Source: Pseudomonadota bacterium
GTDB taxonomy: Bacteria; Desulfobacterota; Desulfobulbia; Desulfobulbales; Desulfocapsaceae
NCBI GenBank assembly: GCA_018821985.1
Contig: JAHJKP010000002.1
Location: 1 to 43,925, forward strand
Direction of reading: 5' to 3'
Length of the DNA: 43,925 nt
A model generated the notes under the pieces. It searched no databases, was not told the DNA's origin, and was given only the letters and a program-made list of their open reading frames with translations. The position numbers were made by a program, and so were the translations under genes. Position 1 is the stretch's first letter. Each line of letters opens with the position of its first letter. Positions 7,031 to 18,000 of the stretch are shown one piece after another.

Positions 7031-8542
7031 TTATTCAAGGCCATATTTTTTAAGCCAATTTGTTAATGTCTGGTAGTTCGCTAAGTTTAATAATTTCGTA
7101 GCGTTTGCCTTATTGCCACGGGTTTCTTGCAAGGCTTCTCGAAGATAATGGGTTGCGACCGTTTGCATGATTTCCGGTAAATCTATACCTTGTGAAACCG
7201 GCTTACCTAAAAAATTATCCGAAACGTTATGTTCAGAGGGATTAGGCAGCAAAGCCTCCCTTACATCATTCTCCTGAATAACGGTTTCCGGTGACCAAAT
7301 ATACAATCTGGTAATGGTATTAATCATTTCCCGAATATTGCCCGGCCAAGAATGGTTTAGCAGAAGATTCCTTGCGGAAGCAGAAAGTATTTTATCTTCA
7401 TCAGTTGGGAGTAGTCTGCTTTCTTTATTAATCCGCTGTAAAAACGTATCCAGCAGTAAGTTCACATCCCCTTCTCTTTCCATAAGAGGCGGAAGCAGTA
7501 AAACAGCAACAGCAAGACGATAAAATAGATCTTCCCGAAATCTTCCGGCCGCTGTCTCTTTAAAAAGGCTTCTGTTTGTTGCTGCAATAATACGAACATC
7601 AATTTTCTTTGATCTGGTAGCTCCAACCGGCTTCACCTCGCCCTCCTGTAAAACACGGAGAAGCTTTACCTGCATCATAAGTGGCAGTTCGCCGATTTCA
7701 TCAAGAAACAAAGTACCGGAATCGGCTGCCTCAAAATGACCTTTCCTGCTCGTCGCAGCACCAGTAAATGCACCTTTTTCATGACCAAACAATTCTGACT
7801 CGATTAATTCTTCTGGAATTGCACCACAGTTAATCGCAATAAAAGGTTTTTCAGCACGTGGGCTTTCTGCATGGATTGCTCTTGCAAACAGCTCTTTCCC
7901 GGTACCACTTTCCCCCTCAATCAATACAGGGATTGTACGACTCGCTGCAAGTCGCGCTTTTACAACCACCTGCTGCATGATTTGGCTTCGATAAACAATG
8001 TCGGAAAAAGCCTTGGTATCACTTGAAAGCCCAGAGGCAAGCTGAACTATTTTACTATCTGGTGCATACAATTGAGGAGGGATGAAATCGGCAGCGATAT
8101 CAAACGGTATCGACACTGTCTTTACACCGTGATCAAGCGATGACTCTATAAGCTTTGCCGGGAATTTGGTTTTACTGAGGATAATCCACACAGCTGCCAT
8201 GGCTGGTGTGCCTGGGCTGAGATGAAAAGTAAAGGATGCTTGTTCGGGTAAATCTCGCTGTATATCTTGAAGGATATTGGAAGCTGAATGGTAAATATCG
8301 GAATAATCGGTTGGGCTGGAAAGTGAAACGAAGTGGAGGCTGACCTCTTTAAATTGACAGGTCTCTTGAAGCCATTTCTGATACTGCTTTCCCTTTGCTT
8401 TAGGATAATCGCATAACAAAATCAACTCATCCCAAACCATCTCTTTAACAGCTTGGGCAATAGGGCCGACTCCACATCTTTGAGGTTCTTTGATGGCCCC
8501 TAAATCAGTTGCACCTATCCAAGTGAATAAAATATTTTGCAT
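7031..8542 (-). CDS. CARF-like sensor / AAA+ sigma-54 activator (RtcR-like)
   Basis: The 503-aa protein has three parts. Residues 1-160 form a Rossmann-like sensor with HLSPGTPAMAAVW (107-119), the turn typical of CARF domains that bind cyclic oligonucleotides or RNA ends. Residues 180-420 are the AAA+ domain of sigma-54 enhancer-binding proteins: Walker A GESGTGKE (210-217), the sigma-54-contacting GAFTGA loop (257-262) and Walker B TLFLDEIGE. The last 45 residues are a Fis-type helix-turn-helix. The architecture matches RtcR, which switches on RNA repair genes, but no rtcA or rtcB lies nearby. Instead a consensus sigma-54 promoter for the ATPase/PLD-like pair begins at its stop codon. No clear ribosome binding site is present; the ATG sits inside a palindrome (8529-8566). 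Confidence 0.88.
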   Translation of the reverse strand: MQNILFTWIGATDLGAIKEPQRCGVGPIAQAVKEMVWDELILLCDYPKAKGKQYQKWLQETCQFKEVSLHFVSLSSPTDYSDIYHSASNILQDIQRDLPEQASFTFHLSPGTPAMAAVWIILSKTKFPAKLIESSLDHGVKTVSIPFDIAADFIPPQLYAPDSKIVQLASGLSSDTKAFSDIVYRSQIMQQVVVKARLAASRTIPVLIEGESGTGKELFARAIHAESPRAEKPFIAINCGAIPEELIESELFGHEKGAFTGAATSRKGHFEAADSGTLFLDEIGELPLMMQVKLLRVLQEGEVKPVGATRSKKIDVRIIAATNRSLFKETAAGRFREDLFYRLAVAVLLLPPLMEREGDVNLLLDTFLQRINKESRLLPTDEDKILSASARNLLLNHSWPGNIREMINTITRLYIWSPETVIQENDVREALLPNPSEHNVSDNFLGKPVSQGIDLPEIMQTVATHYLREALQETRGNKANATKLLNLANYQTLTNWLKKYGLE

Positions 8543-8566
8543 ACTTGGGATTATGCAAAATATTTT
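8529..8566. promoter_or_regulatory. 15-bp inverted repeat over the activator start codon
   Basis: Arms 8529-8543 and 8552-8566 are exact reverse complements (tatgcaaaatatttt) around an 8-base spacer. The activator's ATG (8540-8542) is inside one arm. As DNA it could be the activator's own binding site (autoregulation or distant enhancer). As RNA it would form a hairpin hiding the start codon. Which applies cannot be told from sequence. Confidence 0.6.
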
Positions 8567-8647
8567 ACCTATTTACAATATATTTTATACTCCACAAGAT
8601 GCTAATCACACGAATAAAGTCCATTTTTATAAATATAACAATGGTGG

Positions 8648-8715
8648 GGTCAGGTCTTGCAATCAAACATTTCTTGTTAGGTTGCTTAATCTTTGTGTGG
8701 TTGCAAGACCTGACC
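8648..8715. repeat. REP-like inverted repeat at the 3' end of the R-M gene
   Basis: Arms GGTCAGGTCTTGCAA (8648-8662) and its exact reverse complement (8701-8715) enclose 38 bases. The stop codon of the methyltransferase gene lies in the loop, and its last residues are encoded by this element. It resembles a REP or MITE insertion; it could also weakly terminate transcription, though no T-run follows. Confidence 0.6.
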
Positions 8716-11554
8716 GAGTTTTTTGTTTTGCCCGATCCAAATTCATGGCCAGCAACCGGGAGAGAATGGTTTCATCTGTCATCTCCGGCGTGTAGTCGGC
8801 CCAGCCGTAGGCATTGGCTACGGTGGCGTCTAGTTCGCGGTGGGCAGACACGAGCCAGGCCGGGTGGAGGTTGTAGAGATTGGTCAGGGTTCGCTTTTTC
8901 AGGTCTGCCTCGTGGCCCGGTTTGGCAATCGGGCGTTTTGGGAAACCAGCCTTCTCTTCTTCCGGGGTGATCACCCAATCCACCCATTCGGTTGGATTGA
9001 GCCAGGCTTCCCGCAACTGGTTGAGGCGAATAGCGGCATCGTCGATTTTTTCAGCAACCGGCCCGTTGGGTGCGCCGTTGGCGGTGTCCGCCGGGGTCAG
9101 GCCTGCAGGGAAGGGGAAGGTCTCAAAAACAGAATGAGCGTTGTAAGTCGGATCATTACCAACTCCGTGCCATGAACAAGTTGCAAGCGACCAAACCTCA
9201 TGGAACCGACTGGACACTATCCCGAATGTTGAGTCGTCAGAGCGAGCAATAATGCACAGCCGAGAATCTGGCGAAGTAAGCGCATTAAACCAGACAAACA
9301 AGCGGTGTTTGGAAACGCGGGGCGTGCAGATGAATCGCTTTAGCCCATTGCAAGCGTTACGAAAGTCGGCACCATTTCGGCCAAAGCGCCACCAATTTTC
9401 ACGCCTGCCCCGATCATTATTTTTATCCCGTTCCGGTTTAATAAAATGTAGAATATGCTCAAAAGGTTTTTCATAAAGGCTAGCAACCCTCTGGCTGATG
9501 TCAATGCCAAAATCTATAATCCAAGTATCTGATGGGCGTTTAACGATGTCTTGCCCATTAGCCCAAGGTTTAACAATATCGCTATTTGGTAGTCCGTTGG
9601 GGTTAGGTTGTTTCAGCCACTGTCGGGCAAGATCACCATGGATATCAAAAGCCCCACTTTTCTCTGCACCTTTGAAGGCCGTCCCCCAATTCTCCACCAA
9701 TTTCCCGGCCATGGTCATGTCCAAGCCACCATCAGAACCCGTCAAATCCGCATGAATGACCGTCACGGGCATGCCGTCCAGCCGAACACCTTCACCCTTC
9801 CCGAAACAGATCAAGGACACCCGCACCGCTGCACCGTCGTTGACCCACTCTTCATCTGACCAAGCTTCAAAGATCTTCGTAGTTGCCACGATACGGTCTA
9901 GCACCTTCCGGTTTGCCCCGCTCCGGATGGCGCTGGTGGCAACCAGCCCGGCGGCCATTACCTTACCCGCCTCGATCTGTGCCCGCGCCTTCTCAAACCA
10001 GTAGGTCACCAGATTGGCCCCACCAGGCACGCGGTCACCATAGCATTTTGCCAGGGCGTCAAAGTAGTCGCCGCCCAGTTCCCCGCGTTTTTTGCTGCCC
10101 CCTAAAAACGGCGGATTGCCTACAATCACATCGGCCTCAGGCCAGCTCGCCTCGCTGCCGTCTGGATTCAGCAGGGCGTCACGGTGTTCGATGGAGTCCA
10201 GCGAGCGGAGAATGGGATTTCTGATAATCTCCCGGCCATTGCGGCGGCACCACTGGATATCGCCTATCCAGACAGTGGTGCGGGCCAGCTCGGCGGCGTA
10301 ATCGTTGATCTCCAGCCCGAGAATATTGTGCGACCCGGTACGCAGCCATAGTTCCGGCTGATAACCCGCCAGCTCCTGGGCCTCAATGAGGACTTTCCGC
10401 TCTACATCACGCAGGGCAATCAGCGCCAGATACAAAAAATTCCCCGATCCGCAGGCCGGGTCAAGCACCCGGAAGCGGCTCAGGCGCATGAGAAAACCCT
10501 GCCAGGCAGCATTCGCATCCTTGTATGCGTTGCTCCTCGGCCCTTTGCCATGACCGGCGGCGATAACCGCCTTGGCTACCTGCCATTGGGCCAGCAGGGG
10601 ATCGGTGATCAAGGGGTGGATCAGTTTGGCGATGGTGTCGGTGTCGGTGTAGTGTGCGCCCAGCGGGGCACGAGTTGTTGGATCGAGGCTGCGCTCAAAC
10701 AGGGTGCCGAAAATGGTGGGGTCAATGGCCCGCCAGTCCATATGGGCTGCCTTGTGCAGAGCGGCAAGATCGTCCGGAATCAGGGCTGGAATATCCACAG
10801 TTTTGAAGAGGCCGCCGTTGAACCAGGCAATATCATGGTCACCATATTCGCCGCCCCCTTCTTCCCGCATGGCAACAAAGAGTCGGTTGATCCGACTTGC
10901 CGCCTTCCCGGCATCGTCACCGGCATTCTTGAGGATTCCGGTAAAGACCGAGCCTGGCAGCAGCTCCTCATCCTCGGCAAACATGCAGAAGAGGCATTGC
11001 ACCAGGAAATGGGCGACCTGCTGGCCGTCAAGCCCGCGGCCTCGCATAGCCATGGCAAGCCCAGCGAATTTCCCGGCAGCCTCGCCGGTGATGGCGGCGG
11101 TGGATTTTTCCGGACGGAGTTTTTCCGGGTCGGTGAAAACCCAGCGCAAGAGTTGCAACGTGCCTGGATCGGTCAGTTCCTCGATGCGGATTTCGAGCGG
11201 CTGGTCAGGATAGCCGGTGAAGGCGGTGTGGATGATGATCCGCTCCCGGTCGCACACCACCAAGAGGGGCGGGTTTTCCAGGCGCAGGGCATAGTCGGTC
11301 AGTTGCTTGAGGGCGGTGTTCAGGTCGCGGCCCGGTTTTTTGTTCTCCCAGCCGAAACAGCCACGCTTCCAGACATCGGCCCACCCATCGCCCCCGCCAG
11401 CCTTTTTAGCCCCCCGCTCAAAGCAATAGCTTTCAGGGTCACGGGGCTTATCAACTCCCAGCAGGTCGCAGAGGTCGTCAAAATGGGCCTGGGCTCCGCC
11501 GCGTTCGCTGAGGGTATTGTTTCGCCAGAGAGTGATGAATTGTTCAGGAGTCAT
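8663..11554 (-). CDS. MmeI-like type IIL restriction-modification enzyme
   Basis: The 963-aa protein joins endonuclease and adenine methyltransferase in one chain, as in MmeI (about 920 aa). An N-terminal domain carries a PD-(D/E)xK-like site around residues 60-75 (ADVWKRGCFGWENKK, E-x-K present). A helical spacer follows. The methyltransferase has SAM motif I DPACGSGNF near residue 362 and the amino-methyltransferase motif NPPF near 478. A target-recognition region and a C-terminal segment follow. It should cut and methylate unmodified DNA by itself, with no separate R or S gene. The final 15-20 residues (TRSGLATTQRLSNLTRNV) come from the REP-like repeat and are not family sequence. The gene is GC-richer than its left neighbours. 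No strong ribosome binding site was seen. Confidence 0.85.
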   Translation of the reverse strand: MTPEQFITLWRNNTLSERGGAQAHFDDLCDLLGVDKPRDPESYCFERGAKKAGGGDGWADVWKRGCFGWENKKPGRDLNTALKQLTDYALRLENPPLLVVCDRERIIIHTAFTGYPDQPLEIRIEELTDPGTLQLLRWVFTDPEKLRPEKSTAAITGEAAGKFAGLAMAMRGRGLDGQQVAHFLVQCLFCMFAEDEELLPGSVFTGILKNAGDDAGKAASRINRLFVAMREEGGGEYGDHDIAWFNGGLFKTVDIPALIPDDLAALHKAAHMDWRAIDPTIFGTLFERSLDPTTRAPLGAHYTDTDTIAKLIHPLITDPLLAQWQVAKAVIAAGHGKGPRSNAYKDANAAWQGFLMRLSRFRVLDPACGSGNFLYLALIALRDVERKVLIEAQELAGYQPELWLRTGSHNILGLEINDYAAELARTTVWIGDIQWCRRNGREIIRNPILRSLDSIEHRDALLNPDGSEASWPEADVIVGNPPFLGGSKKRGELGGDYFDALAKCYGDRVPGGANLVTYWFEKARAQIEAGKVMAAGLVATSAIRSGANRKVLDRIVATTKIFEAWSDEEWVNDGAAVRVSLICFGKGEGVRLDGMPVTVIHADLTGSDGGLDMTMAGKLVENWGTAFKGAEKSGAFDIHGDLARQWLKQPNPNGLPNSDIVKPWANGQDIVKRPSDTWIIDFGIDISQRVASLYEKPFEHILHFIKPERDKNNDRGRRENWWRFGRNGADFRNACNGLKRFICTPRVSKHRLFVWFNALTSPDSRLCIIARSDDSTFGIVSSRFHEVWSLATCSWHGVGNDPTYNAHSVFETFPFPAGLTPADTANGAPNGPVAEKIDDAAIRLNQLREAWLNPTEWVDWVITPEEEKAGFPKRPIAKPGHEADLKKRTLTNLYNLHPAWLVSAHRELDATVANAYGWADYTPEMTDETILSRLLAMNLDRAKQKTRSGLATTQRLSNLTRNV

Positions 11555-11664
11555 GTGGCTATGCTCTTTTGTATCCGTCGCAGGTCTTGCTTAAACCAGG
11601 AGAATGGCAATCGGCGAGAATAAGGAGAATCAGGGTTCCAAATACTTAGTCTAACAAGTAATTC

Positions 11665-11676
11665 TGCAGATCTGCA
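11665..11676. promoter_or_regulatory. 12-bp palindrome between divergent R-M and helicase genes
   Basis: TGCAGATCTGCA is a perfect palindrome 111 bases upstream of the R-M start codon. It may be an operator, but no local regulator gene is seen for it. Confidence 0.25.
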
Positions 11677-11846
11677 TATCACACAGACTTGCAATGGTGT
11701 GCATATTTTTCTTTACAAACAAACTCAGGCTCTTTGCTTTTCTTGCCTAAATAATTACGGTAATGTACCAATATATCGTAAAATATTCTTGAAAAATTTG
11801 CTGTGATCAAATATTCGCTTTTCTGCATATCTGGAAGTATCTAACT

Positions 11847-11990
11847 TTTCAGTTTCCTAGCCATTGTTTGACCTTGCCACTGGTTTCCTCTTAAAATGTT
11901 TTCCAGAATTACTGGTAATTATATTTCTATTGTGATTGAATGAATAGCTATTCATTTTAAATCGGGGAGAAGAAGTCAGGAAAAATCTAT
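11847..11990 (+). repeat. flanking direct repeat, copy 1, with likely promoter
   Basis: Positions 11861-11883 match 18632-18654 at 22 of 23 bases, and TGTGATTGAATGAAT recurs at 11931-11945 and 18702-18716. The distance between blocks is identical (78 bp) in both copies. Similarity fades outward over about 140 bp. It includes TTGACC (11868-11873), 18 bases and TAAAAT (11892-11897), a fair sigma-70 promoter for the helicase gene, and a perfect 16-bp palindrome at 11940-11955 (ATGAATAGCTATTCAT). The next 80 bases lead to the helicase ATG without another gene. Confidence 0.75.
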
Positions 11991-12075
11991 AAATCAAATT
12001 TTAAAGTTATGCCAAAAATGATAGAAGAACCGTAAGCTGCTTGTCTTTTGCTTTGGTTATACTTTTGGAGCCGCC

Positions 12076-15000
12076 ATGGTTGAATTACCTCAACAGTCGC
12101 AAGCGGAGTCCCCTCTCTCCGTAGAGGTTGAGTACACACCGTTCATAAACTTCGCGATGCAGCAGAACGCAGTACCACTGCTTCGGTCGCTTTCGGTGAC
12201 GAACTTTTCCGACAAACAGGCCTCAAACTTGGTTGTGCGTGTGTGGAGTGACCCATCGGTTGTAGCAGAAAGGACGCTGCGGCTTGATGCGATAGCCTCT
12301 GGGGAGAATTACGCTTTTTCTGACCTCGCCCTCACACTCCTCCGCGAACCACTTCGCAGACAGTCTGAGCGCGAGGATGGGCATCTGTGGATTGAGATCT
12401 CAGCCGACGGGATTACACCTACACGGAAACTGCTTCCTTTATCTGTGCTTGCCTACAACGAGTGGTACGGCGTCTCTTCTCTACCGGAGATCATCGCCGC
12501 GCATGTTCTTCCCAACGACCCCGCCGTTGAACGCATCCTGGTCGAGGCATCAAAGCTACTGCTGGAGAAGACGCAGGACGGCTCGCTGTCGGGATACCAA
12601 AGCGGCGACCCTCGCCGTGCGTATGCCCAAGCTGCTGCGATATATTTCGCGGCGGCGCGGCAGAAGATCAGCTACATTAACCCTCCGGCAAGTTTCGAGG
12701 CGACAGGACAGAAGATCAGAACTCCCGAGCATTTGCTCGACCGTAAGCTTGGCACCTGCATGGACACTACGGTGCTGCTCGCAGCGTGCTTCGAGCAGGC
12801 CGGGCTGCGATCGGCGGTTGTTCTGGTGGAAGGGCACACCTTCCCCGGAGTGTGGCTCGTGGACAAATCCTTCGATGACATTGTAACCGGTCACGCTTCA
12901 ATCCTCATGAACCGGATCAGATTGGGCGAGTTCATGGTAGTTGAATCGACGGGGATAGCTAAGGCCCCCCCCTTAAGCTTTAAGATCGCGCGGGAGCAGG
13001 CGACAACCCACCTCAGGACTGAGGTACGCTTTCACTTTGCTGTGGACGTGAAAGCTGCCCGCAAGATCGGCATTCGACCGTTGTCGCTGACCGAGGAGGT
13101 TAAAGGGCCAGCGAGCGAGGACGTCTGCTTTGATAGAGAGACCGAACCCGTCTGTGAAGACCTCATCGCCCCGGAAACAGTCGCGGATACCGGTAGCAAA
13201 AAGTCGACATGCCCCCCTCGCGAACAGGAGAGCGCCGTCGACCGTCTGGCCCGGTGGAAGAGCAACCTGCTCGACCTCAGCCTCCGGAACCGCCTGCTTA
13301 ACTTCAAGGATTCCAAGAAGTCGATCCCACTGCTCTGCCCAGATATCGCAGGTTTAGAGGACGCTCTGGCCGCTGATGAAGTGTTTCGCGTGCGCTCGAA
13401 ACCGGGTGCATGGGGGGCGGCAGACCCTCGCGACGCCGCTCTGCACCAAGAGCAAACGGGTGTTGACGCTCTGGCGGATTATCTGCACGAGGAAATGACC
13501 CAGCGGCGGGTGCATGCAGCCGTGACCGAGCGCGACCTTTCGGTTCGCCTCACCGAGATCGAGCGCGCCACCCGTCTGGGACTGGAAGAGGGAGGCGCGA
13601 ATACCCTGTTTCTCGCCCTCGGTTTCTTGGTGTGGACTGAGACAGCGACGAGCGACATCGAGCGACGCGCACCGATCCTCCTGATCCCGATGAGCATCGA
13701 ACGTAAGGCCGTGCGCGACGGGTTCCGTATCCAGCGTATTGACGAGGAGTCGCGGATCAACATCACACTGCTTCAGAAGCTCAAGGAGGACTTCGGCATC
13801 ACCATTGATGGTCTGGATCCCCTGCCCGAGGATGAGTCCGGTCTGGACGTAGCGAAAATCCTGCGAACTTTACGTGACGCTATCAAACGTCAGCCGCGCT
13901 GGAAGGTAGAAGATGACGCCAGCCTCACCATCCTCACTTTCTCAAGATTCCTGATGTGGCTCGACCTGGAGGCGAACGCCGAAGAACTTAAGAAGAATGC
14001 GGTCGTCCGGCACCTGATCGAGACCTCGAATGAGTTGTTTGATCCGGATGCGTCGTTTCCTGACCTGGAGAACCTCGACGACCGGTATTCACCATCGGCC
14101 ACATTCTGCCCGCTGCATGCCGATTCCTCACAGCTCCGCGCCGTTTACGCGGCGGCGGAGGGACGAACCTTTGTGCTGCAAGGTCCGCCGGGCACTGGGA
14201 AATCTCAGACGATCACTAACCTGATCGCCCATTGCCTGACGGTTGGGAAGCGTGTGCTATTCGTAGCCCAGAAGCGGGCGGCGCTCGATGTGGTGCATAA
14301 GCGTCTTGCGGATGTCGGACTTGGCCCCTTCTGCCTGGAGCTGCACTCGAATAAGACGACGAAAGAATCTTTCCGAGCGCAGCTGCGCGAGGCGCTTGGC
14401 GTGGCCGGGACAGGATCCAGCGAACACTGGGAGAGGGAGACGAGCCGCCTCGCCGAGCAGCGGAAAGCGTTGAACACGTACGCGCATGATCTGCACCAGC
14501 CCCGGGCGTTCGGGAAGAGTGCATACTGGGCTATCTCCCAAATGATCGGTCACGACGGAGAAAAGAAGGTGTCGTTGGACCTTGAGCAGGGCACGAATAG
14601 GACGCCAGAAGAGTACCACCAGATGCGCGCGGCGATCAGGGAATTGATGGAAGTCGCACGCATCACAGGAGAACCGTCCCGTCATCCCTTGAAGGCCGTC
14701 GGGTTGAAGGAGTGGAGCTACGGCATTGAGGAGGATGTTCTTCAGCTGATCCGGGCTACAGAGAATTCCGTCCAACGCCTGCAACAGATAATCGCCTTTG
14801 TAATGCCAGAAATGGGTCTACCGGTCGAAAATTTGTCCCTGGCCGATTTGGAAAAGGTGCAAGTACGCTGTATGGCACTGGTTGCCGACTCGGACAGTTT
14901 GATGCGCCAGGTCGAGAACCTTCTGGGGACTTTACCCAGTGCCGATGTTGGGCGCGTGCCTGAAGGCCCATCGTCCGATGTGGTTGCTGCCGAGGATCAA

Positions 15001-18000
15001 TGGGTCGAGTTTCAGAGACGCATTGAGCATTGGTTGGGACAAGCTCGACAGCGTCATACGAAAATCCTCTTCAGAGTGCAATCCCTCCAACGTTTTCAGA
15101 ATGGCTTGAACCTTAACCGATATCCCGCATTCCAGGGGATTCGCTGGGAAACCTTTGGGTGGGATGTTCAATCCATTAGCGATCTCCAAAATCTCATCGA
15201 TCAGTTAATGGACCTGCTCAAGCGGTGGGCGACGGAACTTCAGCGGCAGATGGATATGTACAAGAATTGGTTGGAGCTGATCACCGAGAGAATTTTCCTC
15301 CCGAACGGAGTACTCACAACCAAGGATTGGGTCGGGTTGCGGGATCGATTGTTGGATGCGATCCGGAGGGGGAAAGCCCGAGACGAGATGCGTAAGGGGC
15401 TACTGGCTGAATACTCCCCGCAATTGCTGGAACTGGACGTGGGCCAATTACTGGATTCCTGGCACAACAAGGATAGCCAATGGTTGTTCAAACGGTGGTG
15501 GAACAGTCGCGCGGTTCGCAAGGAGATAGGCAGAGTCTGCCTGCGCAAGCCGGGGAAGGCCGACGATTTGAAAATGGAGAAAGACCTGGAGTGTGCTTGT
15601 CAGGTCCTTCAGGAAAGCCATCGATTGGCATCGGAAGATGGGGAAGCCGCTCAATTCTTTCATACAAAATGGGCGGCAGGGGAAGCGGAATGGGCGGGTC
15701 TGGAAGAGGCTGTGGCTTGGGCCGATCAGTTCAGGAGAACCATTGACGCCATACCGGAGCGGGATCACACGGTGCCGTCGATGGTTGAGGATGTTTCCCA
15801 CCAGATAAACGAGGCGGGTAAACGGATTATTGGCGATAAGGGTAAGACAGGAGGAGCTTTTGTCGAGTTTCTTAAAACCCTTGAGGCTTTTCGGGAAGCC
15901 CAGCATCGCCTGGAAGGTACACTTTGTCTTTCCTTGCCATGGGGCGACGAAAGCGTACCAGGTTCGTTTGACAACGTGGAAGCCGTCCTCCAGAACCTCA
16001 CATCGAATCTCTCGCGCCTTCGGGAATGGACTCACTACCAAAGTGCCCGCGCCGCCGTTGTGCACCTTCATCTGTCCGGTGTGGTGAATGACCTCGAACA
16101 GGGCAACGTGGGTATATCCGAGGTAGAATCACTCTTCGAGCACTCCTTCGCTGACTGGTGGGTGCGGACAGTACTGAAGTCGATCCCCTCTCTTGTCGGC
16201 TTCATCGGAGAGCGGCATGCCCTGAAGATTCGTGAATTTCGGGAGCATGATGCCAAAATTGCCGACCTGACCAAGAAGGAGACTTTCGCCCGAATCGCCA
16301 GTGGGATGCCACGAGTGGCGTCGGCCGGACAGCGCACGCCCGCCAGCTCCGAAGCAGGCCTGCTCCAGCGGTTCTCGCAAGGAGGACGAAAGACAATCCG
16401 GCGTATTTTCAAGGAATGTCCCAACGCACTCGCCAGGTACAAACCGTGTCTCCTTATGAGTCCGCTTTCGGTGGCCCAGTTTATCGGCGCGGACTTCCCG
16501 AAGTTCGATATGGTCGTTTTTGACGAGGCATCACAAATGCCGACCTACGATGCAATCGGTGCTATTGCGCGCGGAAATCAGCTAATCGTGGTAGGCGACT
16601 CCCGTCAGCTCCCGCCGACCAGCTTCTTTGAGCGGCAGAAGGGCGACGAAGAGTACAGTGAGGACGACATGCCTGAGGAACTGGAGAGCATTTTGGAGGA
16701 AGCGGAGGCGGCGGGAATAAAGCCTCTGCGCCTTGACTGGCACTACCGAAGCCGCCACGAGAGCTTGATTGCCTTCAGCAACCGGCAATACTATGAGAAC
16801 CGGCTCCAAACTTTCCCGGCCGCGCTCGCGGAACATCCGAGGCTCGGTGTCCGGTGGTGCGAGGTTCCGGACGGGGTGTACGACCACGGGAAGTCACGCA
16901 CGAACCTCAAAGAGGCGGAGGCGGTGGTCGCCGAGATCATCAGGAGGCTGCTCGATCCCCAGGAACAGAACAACTCCCTGGGGGTTGTTACCTTCAGTCA
17001 GGCACAGCAGAGCCTCGTTGAAGATCTCCTGGACGCAGCGCGAGGTGAGTACCCGGAGATTGAACCGCATTTCACGACAGTCAGTGAACCTGTCTTTGTG
17101 AAGAATCTGGAGACGGTCCAGGGTGACGAGCGTGACGTGATCCTTTTCTCGATCTGTTACGGGCCGGACGTTGCCGGGGTCATTCGCATGAACTTTGGTC
17201 CGTTGAACAATAAGGGCGGAGAGCGGAGACTCAATGTGGCCGTAACCAGAGCTCGCAAGCAGTTGCTGGTCTTCTCGCGGCTCCGCCCGGAGCAGATCGA
17301 CCTCTCCCGAACTCAGGCAACTGGCGTGCACGACCTGCGGACTTTCCTCGACTACGCGAAACGCGGTCAGGTTGCATTTGCAGAAGAGGTCGCCCGCACT
17401 CGTGGCGAGGTGGAATCTTTCTTTGAACAGGCTGTCTTGGATGAACTTACAGCGCGGGTTTGGCAAGTAGATCCTCAGGTGGGTTGTTCAGGATACCGGA
17501 TCGATCTCGCCGTTCGCGATCCCGAATTCCCCGGGCGGTACATTCTTGGTGTTGAGTGCGATGGTGCGAACTACCACAGCGCTAAGTCTGCGCGAGATCG
17601 TGACCGGATTCGCCAAGCGGTGCTGGAAGGCCTCGGCTGGCAACTGCACCGCGTTTGGTCGACCGACTGGTGGCTCCAGCGCCCCAAGGAGATCGCAAAA
17701 CTAGAAGAGGCACTTGAGCTTGCGAAGCAGAAGTTCAGAGCCGCGGACGATTTGGACCTGAGTCCTCCGGCAAACATCCCTCCGGCGTACGTTCCAATTG
17801 ATAATACTATTCAGCAGGAAATGAACCAGTCATTTGCAAGGGAAGCGGCAGTTGTTGAACAAAAGCCTCTCAATCCCCTTCCTGACGTTGTCGAGTTTCC
17901 GGGGCAGTCGATCTATCGCCGTTATGAGGGCACATCGACCTTCTCGGGCGAGCTTCAAGATCCGACCAATGCCAGTAATGTATGCGACTTGGTCAGGTTG

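Noticed and set aside
8651-11590. CAGGTCTTGC at 8651-8660 and 11581-11590 as direct repeats bounding the R-M gene
   Set aside because: Only ten bases match and the second copy lacks the inverted arm, so chance cannot be excluded.
10550-11623. Long plus-strand reading frame of 357 codons
   Set aside because: It is antisense to the MmeI-like gene, which has clear catalytic motifs; the frame is long only because the gene is GC-rich.
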